Below, in pieces: positions 24,085 to 31,090 of a DNA stretch of 35,540 nucleotides (its first letter is position 1; every line of letters begins with the position of its first letter). The position numbers and the translations under genes were made by a program. The notes under the pieces are model-generated. The model was not told the origin of the DNA and ran no database searches. It saw only the letters and a list, made by a program, of their open reading frames with translations. Source of the DNA: an uncultured Pseudomonadales bacterium. Lineage in GTDB: Bacteria > Pseudomonadota > Gammaproteobacteria > Pseudomonadales > Azotimanducaceae. The DNA lies in NCBI GenBank assembly GCA_947258825.1, contig CAMYJX010000011.1:1-35540 (forward strand), in the 5' to 3' direction.

Positions 24085-25716
24085 TCAGGGCTTCCAGCTG
24101 TCCCGAAGCGTTACGGTGCGATTGAATACGTCATCCAGCTCGCTGTCCCGACAGAAGTACCCGATGCGCTCAAACTGGAAACGGTTTTCCGAGCTGTCCA
24201 TGATGGCAGGTTCAGCCCGGGCTTCCACCTCCCGCATGGAATCCGGATTGAGGTCCTCCAGGAAGGTTGAAGCAGACGGCGCGGGCTCTCTGAACAGCCG
24301 CTCGTACAACCGCACCCGCACCGCCACCGATGCTTCCGCTTCCACCCAGTGCACGACCCCCTTGGGTTTCAAACCGCTGGTGTCGGCGCCGCTTTTCGAA
24401 TCGGGAAAGTAGGTGCAGCGCAGCTCGGTGATCTGACCCTCGCCGTCCTTTACCACTTCATCACAGCGAATGATGTAGCCGTAGCGAAGCCGCACCATCT
24501 CGCCCGGCGACAGCCGCTTGTATTTCTTCGGTGGAATCTCCGCAAAGTCCTCCCGCTCGATGTAAAGGGTCGGACCAAAGGGTATCGAACGGCTGCCCAG
24601 GTGGTCGTGCTGCTGGTGCCAGGGCGCCTGGAGCGTCTCCTGGTCTTCGCCGTAGTTGATCAGCGTCACCTTCAGCGGATCGAGCACCACCATGGCCCTG
24701 GGGCTGGTGCTTTCTAGATCCTGCCGGATGCAGAACTCCAGCAGCCCCATCTCCACCACGTTGTCCTGCTTGGTAACGCCGATGCGCCGACAGAAATCCC
24801 GAATCGCACCCGGGGTTACGCCGCGGCGGCGCAAACCCGCAATGGTGGGCATCCGCGGATCGTCCCAGCCAGCCACGAGCTTTTCCTCCACCAGGCGCTG
24901 CAGAAGCCGCTTCGACATGACCGTATATTCCAGGCCCAATCGGGAGAATTCGATCTGCGGCGGATGGTTGTTCACGCTGATGTTGTCCAGAACCCAATCG
25001 TAGAGCGGTCGATGGTCCTCGAATTCCAGAGTGCACAGCGAGTGGGTGATCCCCTCCAGCGCGTCGCAGATGCAGTGCGTGTAGTCGTACATGGGGTAAA
25101 TGGACCAGGCGTTGCCGGTGCGCTGATGGGTCGCGTGGCGGATTCGATAAAGAACCGGATCACGCATGTTGATGTTGGGCGAAGCCATGTCGATCTTGGC
25201 GCGAAGAACATGCGTCCCATCCGCGTACTCGCCCGCACGCATGCGTCGGAAAAGATCCAGATTCTCTTCCACCGTCCGGTTTCGGTAGGGGCTGTTCTGG
25301 CCCGGTTCTGTCAAGGTACCGCGGCCGGCACGAATCTCGTCCCCGGTCAGGCTGCACACGTACGCCTTGTCGCTGCGAATCAGGTCTTCAGCAAAGTCAT
25401 AGAGCTGCTGAAAGTAGTCGGAGGCGTGGGTAAGCCGGTCACCCCAGTCGAAACCCAGCCAGGCCACGTCGCGGATGATGGCCTGCACGAACTCGTCACT
25501 CTCCTTCTCGGGATTGGTGTCGTCGAACCGGAGATAGGAGTAGCCGCCGAACTGCTCCGCGACGCCGAAATTCAGACAGATGGATTTTGCGTGCCCAATG
25601 TGCAGATAGCCGTTGGGCTCGGGTGGAAAACGGGTGACCACGTCTCCCTGGAGCTTGCCGGTGGCGAGATCCTCGCTGATCCGCTGGCGGATAAAGTCTG
25701 TGGGTTCCTCTTTCAT
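24085..25716 (-). CDS. glnS: Glutaminyl-tRNA synthetase
   Basis: The 543-residue class I synthetase is close in length to E. coli GlnRS (554 aa). Motifs are [17 protein letters not shown] (HIGH, about residues 29-45), [32 protein letters not shown], and the KMSKS-type loop VMSKR followed by LLQRLVEE. The C-terminal beta-barrel anticodon-binding region ends in [20 protein letters not shown]. It charges tRNA-Gln directly, as in gamma- and betaproteobacteria, so the organism should not need the GatCAB route for glutamine. ATG 25716 starts the conserved N-terminus. The next upstream gene is divergent with 89 nt between, so glnS probably heads the unit glnS, GH3, lyase, CoA-transferase and ThDP enzyme. 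Confidence 0.97.
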   Translation of the reverse strand: MKEEPTDFIRQRISEDLATGKLQGDVVTRFPPEPNGYLHIGHAKSICLNFGVAEQFGGYSYLRFDDTNPEKESDEFVQAIIRDVAWLGFDWGDRLTHASDYFQQLYDFAEDLIRSDKAYVCSLTGDEIRAGRGTLTEPGQNSPYRNRTVEENLDLFRRMRAGEYADGTHVLRAKIDMASPNINMRDPVLYRIRHATHQRTGNAWSIYPMYDYTHCICDALEGITHSLCTLEFEDHRPLYDWVLDNISVNNHPPQIEFSRLGLEYTVMSKRLLQRLVEEKLVAGWDDPRMPTIAGLRRRGVTPGAIRDFCRRIGVTKQDNVVEMGLLEFCIRQDLESTSPRAMVVLDPLKVTLINYGEDQETLQAPWHQQHDHLGSRSIPFGPTLYIEREDFAEIPPKKYKRLSPGEMVRLRYGYIIRCDEVVKDGEGQITELRCTYFPDSKSGADTSGLKPKGVVHWVEAEASVAVRVRLYERLFREPAPSASTFLEDLNPDSMREVEARAEPAIMDSSENRFQFERIGYFCRDSELDDVFNRTVTLRDSWKP

Positions 25717-25805
25717 AAACGCTTCACAAATTGAACTGCATCACAAAATGGAGGCTGCATTCTAGCCAATGCTGCAGCAGGACGCCCCTCTACTAAACTA
25801 TCAGC

Positions 25806-26411
25806 ATGAGCGAAGACAACCACAGCGTTGACAGCAGCCCGGGCAATTCAGGCGAGCGCACCGAAGGCAGCGTTCACGACTGGATCGAGCGGGCCAAGCG
25901 GGCCCACGACCTGGTCGAGCAGGTAGACCTGGGCAAAGTGAGCAGTCACGACGCAGGTGAGCTCGACAAGCTCGACAAAGTGACATCCGCTCTGGAAAGC
26001 CTCAGCAAGGGCGAAGACGTAGACTACGTGCCCGGCGTCGACATGGAGGAGGTTGCAGACCTCGATCCCGAGCAGATTCGACGTTCCAGCCTGATGGAGA
26101 CCCTTGAAACAGCCGGCTACGGAGACCGGCTGGGACGCATCTTCATGTCGGGGACGGAAGACGCCTTGAGGCCCCTCGATCTGGTACCGCACCAGCAGGG
26201 TCTGCCCGACTATGATCTGTGCCTGGCTCCCGAGTTCGCGCCAGCGGAATCCGCACTGGGCATCTTCGTTTCCAGCCGCGGCGTTTTCGTCGCCGTGGTG
26301 CCGGAGCCGGTGAGCAAGCACCGGTGGCGCATCGTGCGCAGTCGTCCCTACGATGATGAGGATGAGATGCTGGCTACCATCGGGCGATTCATGACGAAAA
26401 GCGCCGAGTAG
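25806..26411 (+). CDS. Acidic protein of unknown function
   Basis: This is a 201-residue soluble protein that I do not recognise. The first 25 residues are Ser/Asn/Glu-rich and probably disordered. Residues 25-110 are strongly acidic and helical (VHDWIERAKRAHDLVEQVDLGKVSSHDAGELDKLDKVTSALESLSKGED, then VDYVPGVDMEEVADLDPEQIRRSSLMETLE). The last third is more globular, with strands such as LGIFVSSRGVFVAVVPE and WRIVRSRPYDDEDEMLATIGRFM. There is no signal, membrane segment or catalytic motif. No Shine-Dalgarno sequence precedes the ATG at 25806, so the start is uncertain or the mRNA is nearly leaderless. It is divergent from glnS and 80 nt ahead of the transglutaminase-like gene. Codon use is like that of its neighbours, so it is very likely a real gene. 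Confidence 0.75.
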   Translation: MSEDNHSVDSSPGNSGERTEGSVHDWIERAKRAHDLVEQVDLGKVSSHDAGELDKLDKVTSALESLSKGEDVDYVPGVDMEEVADLDPEQIRRSSLMETLETAGYGDRLGRIFMSGTEDALRPLDLVPHQQGLPDYDLCLAPEFAPAESALGIFVSSRGVFVAVVPEPVSKHRWRIVRSRPYDDEDEMLATIGRFMTKSAE

Positions 26412-26491
26412 CAGGCAGGCTCGACCACCAGCCAGGGACGCCGCGGCGCATCCACTCTACAATCAGGCTTTCATCGTCAGGGGCGGGAAGC

Positions 26492-27940
26492 TTGGCAACT
26501 CGACTGCTGGTGGCTTTTGTCATCGCGATGACGCTCGGGGCCCTCAACCTCAGCCTGACCCGCCTTTCCGACCCGGTGATCAAGAGCGCCAGCGGGTTGG
26601 CCGGCGAGCGCTGGTACCGGCTGATGCTGAACGACCAGCAGGTGGGTTTCATGCACACTCACGGGTACCGGCACCCTCTCGGTGACTGGGCGTTCGAGAG
26701 CGATCTGCGGTTTGTCCTGACGCCCGGCAATCCCATCAGAATCAAGGAAACGCTGGCCTTTGGTGCCTACCCACCGTACGCGCTGAGAAAGGCCGAGCAG
26801 TGGCACGAGCGACCCGGAATTGCCGCCGGGAGCCTGATTCGCCGCAGCGGCGAGGGCTATGAAACCGCCAGAGTACAAAGACCGCAGCAGCGGGAAGACG
26901 CAGGATCGTTGGGGTCGCCGACCGATTCGCCAACCGATTCTGAATCGAGCTGGCAGCCGACGACCTGGGCCTACGACATGGGACAGTATCTGGAATTCGA
27001 GGCCTGGCTGCTGGGCACCCAGCCGGAGCCCGGAGCAAGGAGGGTCGTCTCGACGCTGGATTTCGGTCGCGCCCAGGTCGTTCCCAGGGTGTTTCGCGTC
27101 GAAGCGCGCAACCTCACCGGCTTCGTCGTGGAGCACGCATCGCCCATGGACCCCTCACGCATACAGCTGGACGAAGATATGGCGCCCATGACCATGACCC
27201 TCTCGGGCCTGTTCGAGCTGCAGCGGGTATCCGAGGAGGTGGCGCTGGCGCCGAGAACGGCCCTACAAGCGGCAAGCTATTACGTACCTGTCGACCGACC
27301 GCTAACGGATCACCGCAACATCCGCTCCCTGGCGCTGGAAATCAAAGGCACGATACCACCCGACGACCTCTGGCCCGGGCTGCTGGCAAAGGACGGCCGC
27401 ACGCTGCTGCTGAGCGCAAACTCCGTGTCGGGCAAAGACCAGCGACGCAGCGCGTTGCTGGAAACCACAGCCTTCCCGATCTCTGACTCGCGCATCCGGC
27501 GGCTCGCGCATGAGGCCGTGGGCCCCGCCACGGAACCGGCGGATCAGGTCGCGGCGCTGACCCGTTTCGTTCACGACTACGTGGAATATGTCGAGACGGG
27601 TGAATCCTCTCATGTGCTCGCTCTGCTGAACGAGCCGCGGGGCGACTGCAGCGAATTTGCCGATCTCCTGACAACGCTGGCCAGGAGCCTGGGTATTCCC
27701 AGCCGAACCATTTTCGGCCTGGCCTATGCTGACGTGAGGCCGCCCGCGTTCCGCTTTCATGCCTGGAACGAGGTCTTCGTCGACGGTGCCTGGCGATCTC
27801 TGGATCCAACCTGGAATCAGCTGGAGGTCGACGCGACCCATATTCCCCGTCCGGAGAACACCACGACGGCGCTCCAGCTGCTCACCGGCAACGGCGGCCT
27901 CAGCTTCGTGGTGAGGGAAGTGAATTACCGCGACGGCTGA
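26492..27940 (+). CDS. Membrane-anchored transglutaminase-like protein
   Basis: The 482-residue product begins with an N-terminal hydrophobic anchor (LLVAFVIAMTLGALNLSL, about 5-22), so the bulk should face the periplasm. A long beta-rich region (about 40-325) precedes a transglutaminase-like domain of roughly residues 330-460. Its triad is visible: Cys in EPRGDCSEFADLLTTLARSLGIPSR, His in FHAWNEVFVDGAW and Asp in SLDPTWNQ. Bacterial proteins of this kind are generally proteases or amidases rather than cross-linking enzymes. The start is a TTG at 26492 with GGGAAG upstream, chosen because it opens the anchor. A Ser/Pro/Asp-rich insert at about residues 145-158 looks like a flexible linker. 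It converges on tesB with a gap of only two bases. Confidence 0.87.
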   Translation: MATRLLVAFVIAMTLGALNLSLTRLSDPVIKSASGLAGERWYRLMLNDQQVGFMHTHGYRHPLGDWAFESDLRFVLTPGNPIRIKETLAFGAYPPYALRKAEQWHERPGIAAGSLIRRSGEGYETARVQRPQQREDAGSLGSPTDSPTDSESSWQPTTWAYDMGQYLEFEAWLLGTQPEPGARRVVSTLDFGRAQVVPRVFRVEARNLTGFVVEHASPMDPSRIQLDEDMAPMTMTLSGLFELQRVSEEVALAPRTALQAASYYVPVDRPLTDHRNIRSLALEIKGTIPPDDLWPGLLAKDGRTLLLSANSVSGKDQRRSALLETTAFPISDSRIRRLAHEAVGPATEPADQVAALTRFVHDYVEYVETGESSHVLALLNEPRGDCSEFADLLTTLARSLGIPSRTIFGLAYADVRPPAFRFHAWNEVFVDGAWRSLDPTWNQLEVDATHIPRPENTTTALQLLTGNGGLSFVVREVNYRDG

Positions 27941-27942
27941 AC

Positions 27943-28836
27943 TCAGCCTGCGGCATCGCGGAAGCGCAGCAGCCCCTCCTGGGAAACCGAAGCTACCAGC
28001 GTGCCATCACGAGCGAAGACTTCCGCGTGGACCAGACCCAGGGCGCCTTCCGCCATGCTGGTACGGCGGTGAAAAAGCAGCCAGTCGTCCGCAGGTACAG
28101 CCCGGTGGATCCATAGCGCGTGATCCAAACTGGCCATCTGCAGGTCGCTGCGCGAGACCGATTCAGCGTGGGGCAATGCAGCGGTGGAAACCACGCCCAT
28201 ATCCGACGCGTAGGCCAGCAGGCACCGATCGAGCCCGAAATCGTCTGCGGACACCGGCTGGCAGAAACGCACCCACACAGGATTCCAGAACCGGTTGCGT
28301 CGCCACGCGCTGCTTCCCAGGGGAAAAACCGAGCGCATCTCGAAAGGACGAACCCGGCCGGCCAGCGGGCTGAGCCCGGGATCGGGTTCCTTCAGCCGCT
28401 GCAAGACCAGAACGTCGTCTTCCAACTCTTCCGGAAGCGGAACGTTGGGCATGGAGTCGGCATGTTCGAAACCCGCTTCTTCCACCTGAAAGGACGCGCT
28501 CATGCTGAAGATGGCCTCGCCCTGCTGAATTGCCACGACCCGACGGGTGGTAAAGCTGCGGCCATCACGAATGCGATCCACTTCGTAGAGTACCGGCAGC
28601 GAGGCATCACCGGCCCGAATGAAATAGGCATGCAGCGCGTGAGCCTGCCTGTCCTCCACCGTCCGGTAGGCGGCGCGCAGGCTCTGGGCGAGAACCTGAC
28701 CACCGAACAGGCGGAAATCACCGCGCACTTCATTGCTGCCTCGATAGAGGTTCTGCTCGATGGGCTCGAGCTCAAGGATCTCGAGCAGGCGGGCGGCACG
28801 TTCCTGCTGGGGCGTCGGTGTCTTCATGATCAACAT
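27943..28836 (-). CDS. tesB: Acyl-CoA thioesterase II
   Basis: The 297-residue double-hotdog thioesterase is the size of E. coli TesB (286 aa). Recognisable segments are LEPIEQNLYRG, FGGQVLAQSLRAAYRTV, LHAYFIRAGD, RDGRSFTTRRVVAIQQG, FSMSASFQ and, in the second half, LDHALWIHR with the catalytic Asp. RRTSMAEGALGLVHAEVFARDGTLVASVSQEGLLR carries the Ser/Thr and Gln of the Asp-Thr-Gln site. It hydrolyses medium- to long-chain acyl-CoA to the free acid and CoA. I prefer ATG 28836 because GGGGTAAG lies directly upstream; ATG 28827 is an alternative, and the upstream extension has no ribosome site. It is divergent from the leader region of the ABC exporter. Confidence 0.93.
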   Translation of the reverse strand: MLIMKTPTPQQERAARLLEILELEPIEQNLYRGSNEVRGDFRLFGGQVLAQSLRAAYRTVEDRQAHALHAYFIRAGDASLPVLYEVDRIRDGRSFTTRRVVAIQQGEAIFSMSASFQVEEAGFEHADSMPNVPLPEELEDDVLVLQRLKEPDPGLSPLAGRVRPFEMRSVFPLGSSAWRRNRFWNPVWVRFCQPVSADDFGLDRCLLAYASDMGVVSTAALPHAESVSRSDLQMASLDHALWIHRAVPADDWLLFHRRTSMAEGALGLVHAEVFARDGTLVASVSQEGLLRFRDAAG

Positions 28837-28908
28837 CTTACCCCGCATCCCGCGGCGTTTGGGCAGAGTGACGTGCCTACGAGGATAAACTCGGGCGGGC
28901 GATCTCAG

Positions 28909-28937
28909 TTGAAGAGTTCTGGAACGGGGCGTAGTAT
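28909..28937 (+). promoter_or_regulatory. Candidate sigma-70 promoter of the ABC-exporter leader
   Basis: TTGAAG (28909-28914) and TAGTAT (28932-28937) are separated by exactly 17 bp, and each matches its consensus at four of six positions. Transcription would start near 28945. That places a 37-codon frame 29 nt downstream and an intrinsic terminator about 200 nt downstream. I found no comparable promoter between that terminator and the exporter start at 29255. Confidence 0.5.
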
Positions 28938-28973
28938 CTCGCCCCCGAATTCCCGGAAGGCTCAGGAGGCAGC

Positions 28974-29087
28974 GTGCAGCCAACGACCAACAAAGCAGAA
29001 CAACTGCGCCGCTACGCTTGCATCATTGGCAATTACAAGTCCTGTAAGAGCGCAAGAGCTGCGCAGGATGAGCCCGTCCTGAGTTAA
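28974..29087 (+). CDS. 37-residue small ORF, candidate leader peptide
   Basis: The frame starts with GTG four bases after a perfect AGGAGG (28964-28969) and ends in TAA at 29085. It codes for 37 residues, polar and basic, with two cysteines and no hydrophobic segment; the C-terminal half contains NYKSCKSARAAQDEPVLS. It is preceded by a promoter-like pair and followed 35 nt later by a strong intrinsic terminator. It lies 167 nt upstream of the two-gene ABC exporter on the same strand. The end of the frame overlaps a segment (29066-29073) complementary to the terminator, so its translation could control read-through. It might instead encode a functional small protein, or be an accidental frame inside a small RNA. 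I do not recognise a family. Confidence 0.5.
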   Translation: MQPTTNKAEQLRRYACIIGNYKSCKSARAAQDEPVLS

Positions 29088-29133
29088 CGCCGCGCCCAGC
29101 CGCGCGACCCCCAACTGCAGGACCCGCTCATCC
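29064..29133 (+). promoter_or_regulatory. Candidate attenuator: mutually exclusive hairpins in the exporter leader
   Basis: GGATGAGC at 29066-29073 is exactly complementary to GCTCATCC at 29126-29133, which covers the last four bases of the terminator's 5' arm and most of its loop. This pairing would block the terminator. The same upstream segment can fold locally as CAGGA (29064-29068) with TCCTG (29077-29081), which would free the terminator. The upstream segment lies within the last codons of the small frame, so a ribosome reaching the stop would cover it and favour termination. An earlier stall would favour read-through. This is inferred from complementarity only; an 8-bp match can arise by chance. 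Confidence 0.4.
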
Positions 29134-29148
29134 CAGGAGCGGGTTTTT
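29123..29148 (+). terminator. Rho-independent terminator upstream of the ABC exporter
   Basis: A perfect 7-bp GC-rich stem, CCCGCTC (29123-29129) with GAGCGGG (29137-29143), encloses a seven-base loop and is followed directly by five T (29144-29148). It is the clearest intrinsic terminator in the window. It stands between the small frame and the exporter, 106 nt before the exporter ATG. Confidence 0.85.
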
Positions 29149-29194
29149 CGTTCGGAAACAAAAGTTTTCCGTTCTACCCGCTGAGAGCATTTCA

Positions 29195-29237
29195 CCAGCT
29201 GACCCGAGCACTTCGCTTGGAAGACGACGTCAGCTGG
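29195..29237 (+). promoter_or_regulatory. 9-bp inverted repeat / stem-loop just before the ABC exporter
   Basis: CCAGCTGAC (29195-29203) and GTCAGCTGG (29229-29237) are perfect reverse complements. Between them CCGAGC and GCTTGG can form a nested second stem with one wobble pair. The end of the structure is 17 nt before the ATG at 29255, next to the purine-rich ribosome site. It could be an mRNA structure affecting translation, or a pair of CAGCTG-containing protein sites. Confidence 0.4.
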
Positions 29238-29254
29238 CCGGTGGGAAAAGAAAG

Positions 29255-31090
29255 ATGACCATAACCAGGCCCAGCACGCTGTGGCGGATTACCCAGGGGC
29301 AGCGCCGACGTTACGGTGGTGCCATCCTGGCTATGGCCTCGACCAACCTGTTCATGTTCGGCGCCCCGCTGGTCGGCAAGTACGCGATTGACATGGTGGT
29401 GAACCAGGATGTGGCATTCGCCGCACCACCGCTGCTGTGGGCAGCAGGCGGCCTGACAACGGGCGACCCGTACATCGCGTATCTCTGGCTGTCCGCGGCG
29501 GCGGCAGTGTTGCTGACGGCGGTGGGGGGGCTGTGCCTGTTCGCCCGCGGCTGGCTGGCAGCCAGAGCATCCGAAGCCATCGTCAGAGACCTGCGGGAAA
29601 CCCTGTATCACCGGTTGCACCACCTGCAGGCGGCCTTCTATCACACGGCAGACACCGGCGATCTGGTGCAGCGCGCAAGCTCCGATGTGGAAACCCTTCG
29701 CGTGTTTCTGGCCAGTGATATCGTCGAGATCGGTCGCGCAGTGATGCTGGTGATCTGCGTCACGCCGATCCTGTTCTGGATGGACCCGCAGCTGGCCGCG
29801 TTGTCGCTCTGTGTGATGCCCTTTCTGGCCGCGGGCGCCTACGTGTTTTTCGCCCGGGTGAAGCATCTGTTTCAGGCTACCGACGAGTCTGAAGCCGCCA
29901 TGACGACCACCCTGCAGGAGAACCTGACCGGCATACGGGTCGTTCGTGCGTTCGCCCGCCAGGCCTACGAGACCGAGCGGTTTGCCGCACGCAACGCCGA
30001 GTTCCGGAATCACAACCATCGACTGATCCGCCTGATGGCCCTGTACTGGAGCATCAGCGATCTCTTTGCCATGTCGCAGATCGGCATCGTGCTGTTCGCC
30101 GGAGCCCTGTTCGTCATGGACGGATCGCTGAGCGTGGGAACCCTGTTCGCGTTCATGACCTATGTGTCCATGGTGATCTGGCCGGTGCGCCAGCTGGGCC
30201 GCGTGCTGACGGATACCGGCAAGGCCGTGGTGAGCCTGGGGCGGATCAACCAGGTCCTCGATGAGCCGGAAGAATCTAAGGGTCGTACGCCCGCCGAGGG
30301 TCGGGCCCGGGGTGAAATCACCATCAGGGACCTGCACTTCGCCTACCAGCCGGGAAGCCCGGTGCTGCAGGGCGTCGACCTCTCAATCGCACCGGGAGAG
30401 ACGCTGGCCATCGTCGGTCCCCCCGGGGCCGGAAAATCCAGCCTGATCCGCGTTCTGCTGCGTCTGTATCCTTATCAGCGCGGCTCGGTAAAGCTGGACG
30501 GGCAGGAAATCTCTGACACCAATCACCAGTGGCTGCGCCAGCAGATCGGCGTGGTGCTGCAGGACCCGTTTCTGTACTCCCGAAGCATTCGCGGCAATCT
30601 GGCGGTTGGCCGGCCCAACGCGCCCGAGGCAGATCTCATCAGCGCCTGTGAGGACGCCGCGGTTCACAGCGCCATCGAGCGGTTTCCCACGGGCTATGAC
30701 GCCATGGTCGGCGAGCGCGGCGTCACGCTGTCGGGCGGCCAGCGTCAGCGTCTTGCTCTTGCTCGCGCCCTGCTGAAAGACCCGCCCGTGCTGGTGCTGG
30801 ACGATTCCCTTTCTGCCGTGGATACCGGCACGGAAGCGCTCATCCTGGAAGCATTACGCCGTCGCAAAGGACGCCAGACCACGCTGATCATTGCCCATCG
30901 GCTTTCTTCGGTACGGCATGCGGACCGAATTCTGGTGCTTGCGGATGGTCGGGTGGCGCAGCTGGGGAATCATGAGGCGCTTGCCTCACAGCCGGGGCCC
31001 TACCGCCACCTTTGCGAGATTCAAGGCGCTTTGGACGCCTCGATACGCCAGGACGTGGACGCAGCAGGAGAGCGCCATGGACACCTATGA
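29255..31090 (+). CDS. ABC exporter half-transporter, subunit with degenerate Walker B
   Basis: The 611-residue half-transporter joins a six-helix type IV exporter membrane domain (about 20-320) to one nucleotide-binding domain. In the latter the Walker A is GPPGAGKSS (388-396), the Q-loop VLQDPFLY (434-441), the signature canonical LSGGQ (492-496) and the Walker B VLVLDD (512-517). The catalytic glutamate after Walker B is aspartate (517). This is typical for the partner that forms the degenerate site in heterodimeric exporters such as TM287/288, BmrCD and MdlAB. ATG 29255 follows GGGAAAAGAAAG. Its 3' end overlaps the start of the second subunit by 14 bases, so they are translationally coupled. 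It probably exports a hydrophobic drug, lipid or peptide; the substrate is unknown. Regulation by the upstream terminator and leader is likely. Confidence 0.93.
   Translation: MTITRPSTLWRITQGQRRRYGGAILAMASTNLFMFGAPLVGKYAIDMVVNQDVAFAAPPLLWAAGGLTTGDPYIAYLWLSAAAAVLLTAVGGLCLFARGWLAARASEAIVRDLRETLYHRLHHLQAAFYHTADTGDLVQRASSDVETLRVFLASDIVEIGRAVMLVICVTPILFWMDPQLAALSLCVMPFLAAGAYVFFARVKHLFQATDESEAAMTTTLQENLTGIRVVRAFARQAYETERFAARNAEFRNHNHRLIRLMALYWSISDLFAMSQIGIVLFAGALFVMDGSLSVGTLFAFMTYVSMVIWPVRQLGRVLTDTGKAVVSLGRINQVLDEPEESKGRTPAEGRARGEITIRDLHFAYQPGSPVLQGVDLSIAPGETLAIVGPPGAGKSSLIRVLLRLYPYQRGSVKLDGQEISDTNHQWLRQQIGVVLQDPFLYSRSIRGNLAVGRPNAPEADLISACEDAAVHSAIERFPTGYDAMVGERGVTLSGGQRQRLALARALLKDPPVLVLDDSLSAVDTGTEALILEALRRRKGRQTTLIIAHRLSSVRHADRILVLADGRVAQLGNHEALASQPGPYRHLCEIQGALDASIRQDVDAAGERHGHL

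Noticed and set aside
28945..29148. Known housekeeping RNA (6S, SRP, RNase P or tmRNA) in the leader of the exporter
   Set aside because: Length is about 200 nt, but none of the conserved cores of these RNAs is visible. A translated leader with terminator fits better, although an unknown small RNA remains possible.
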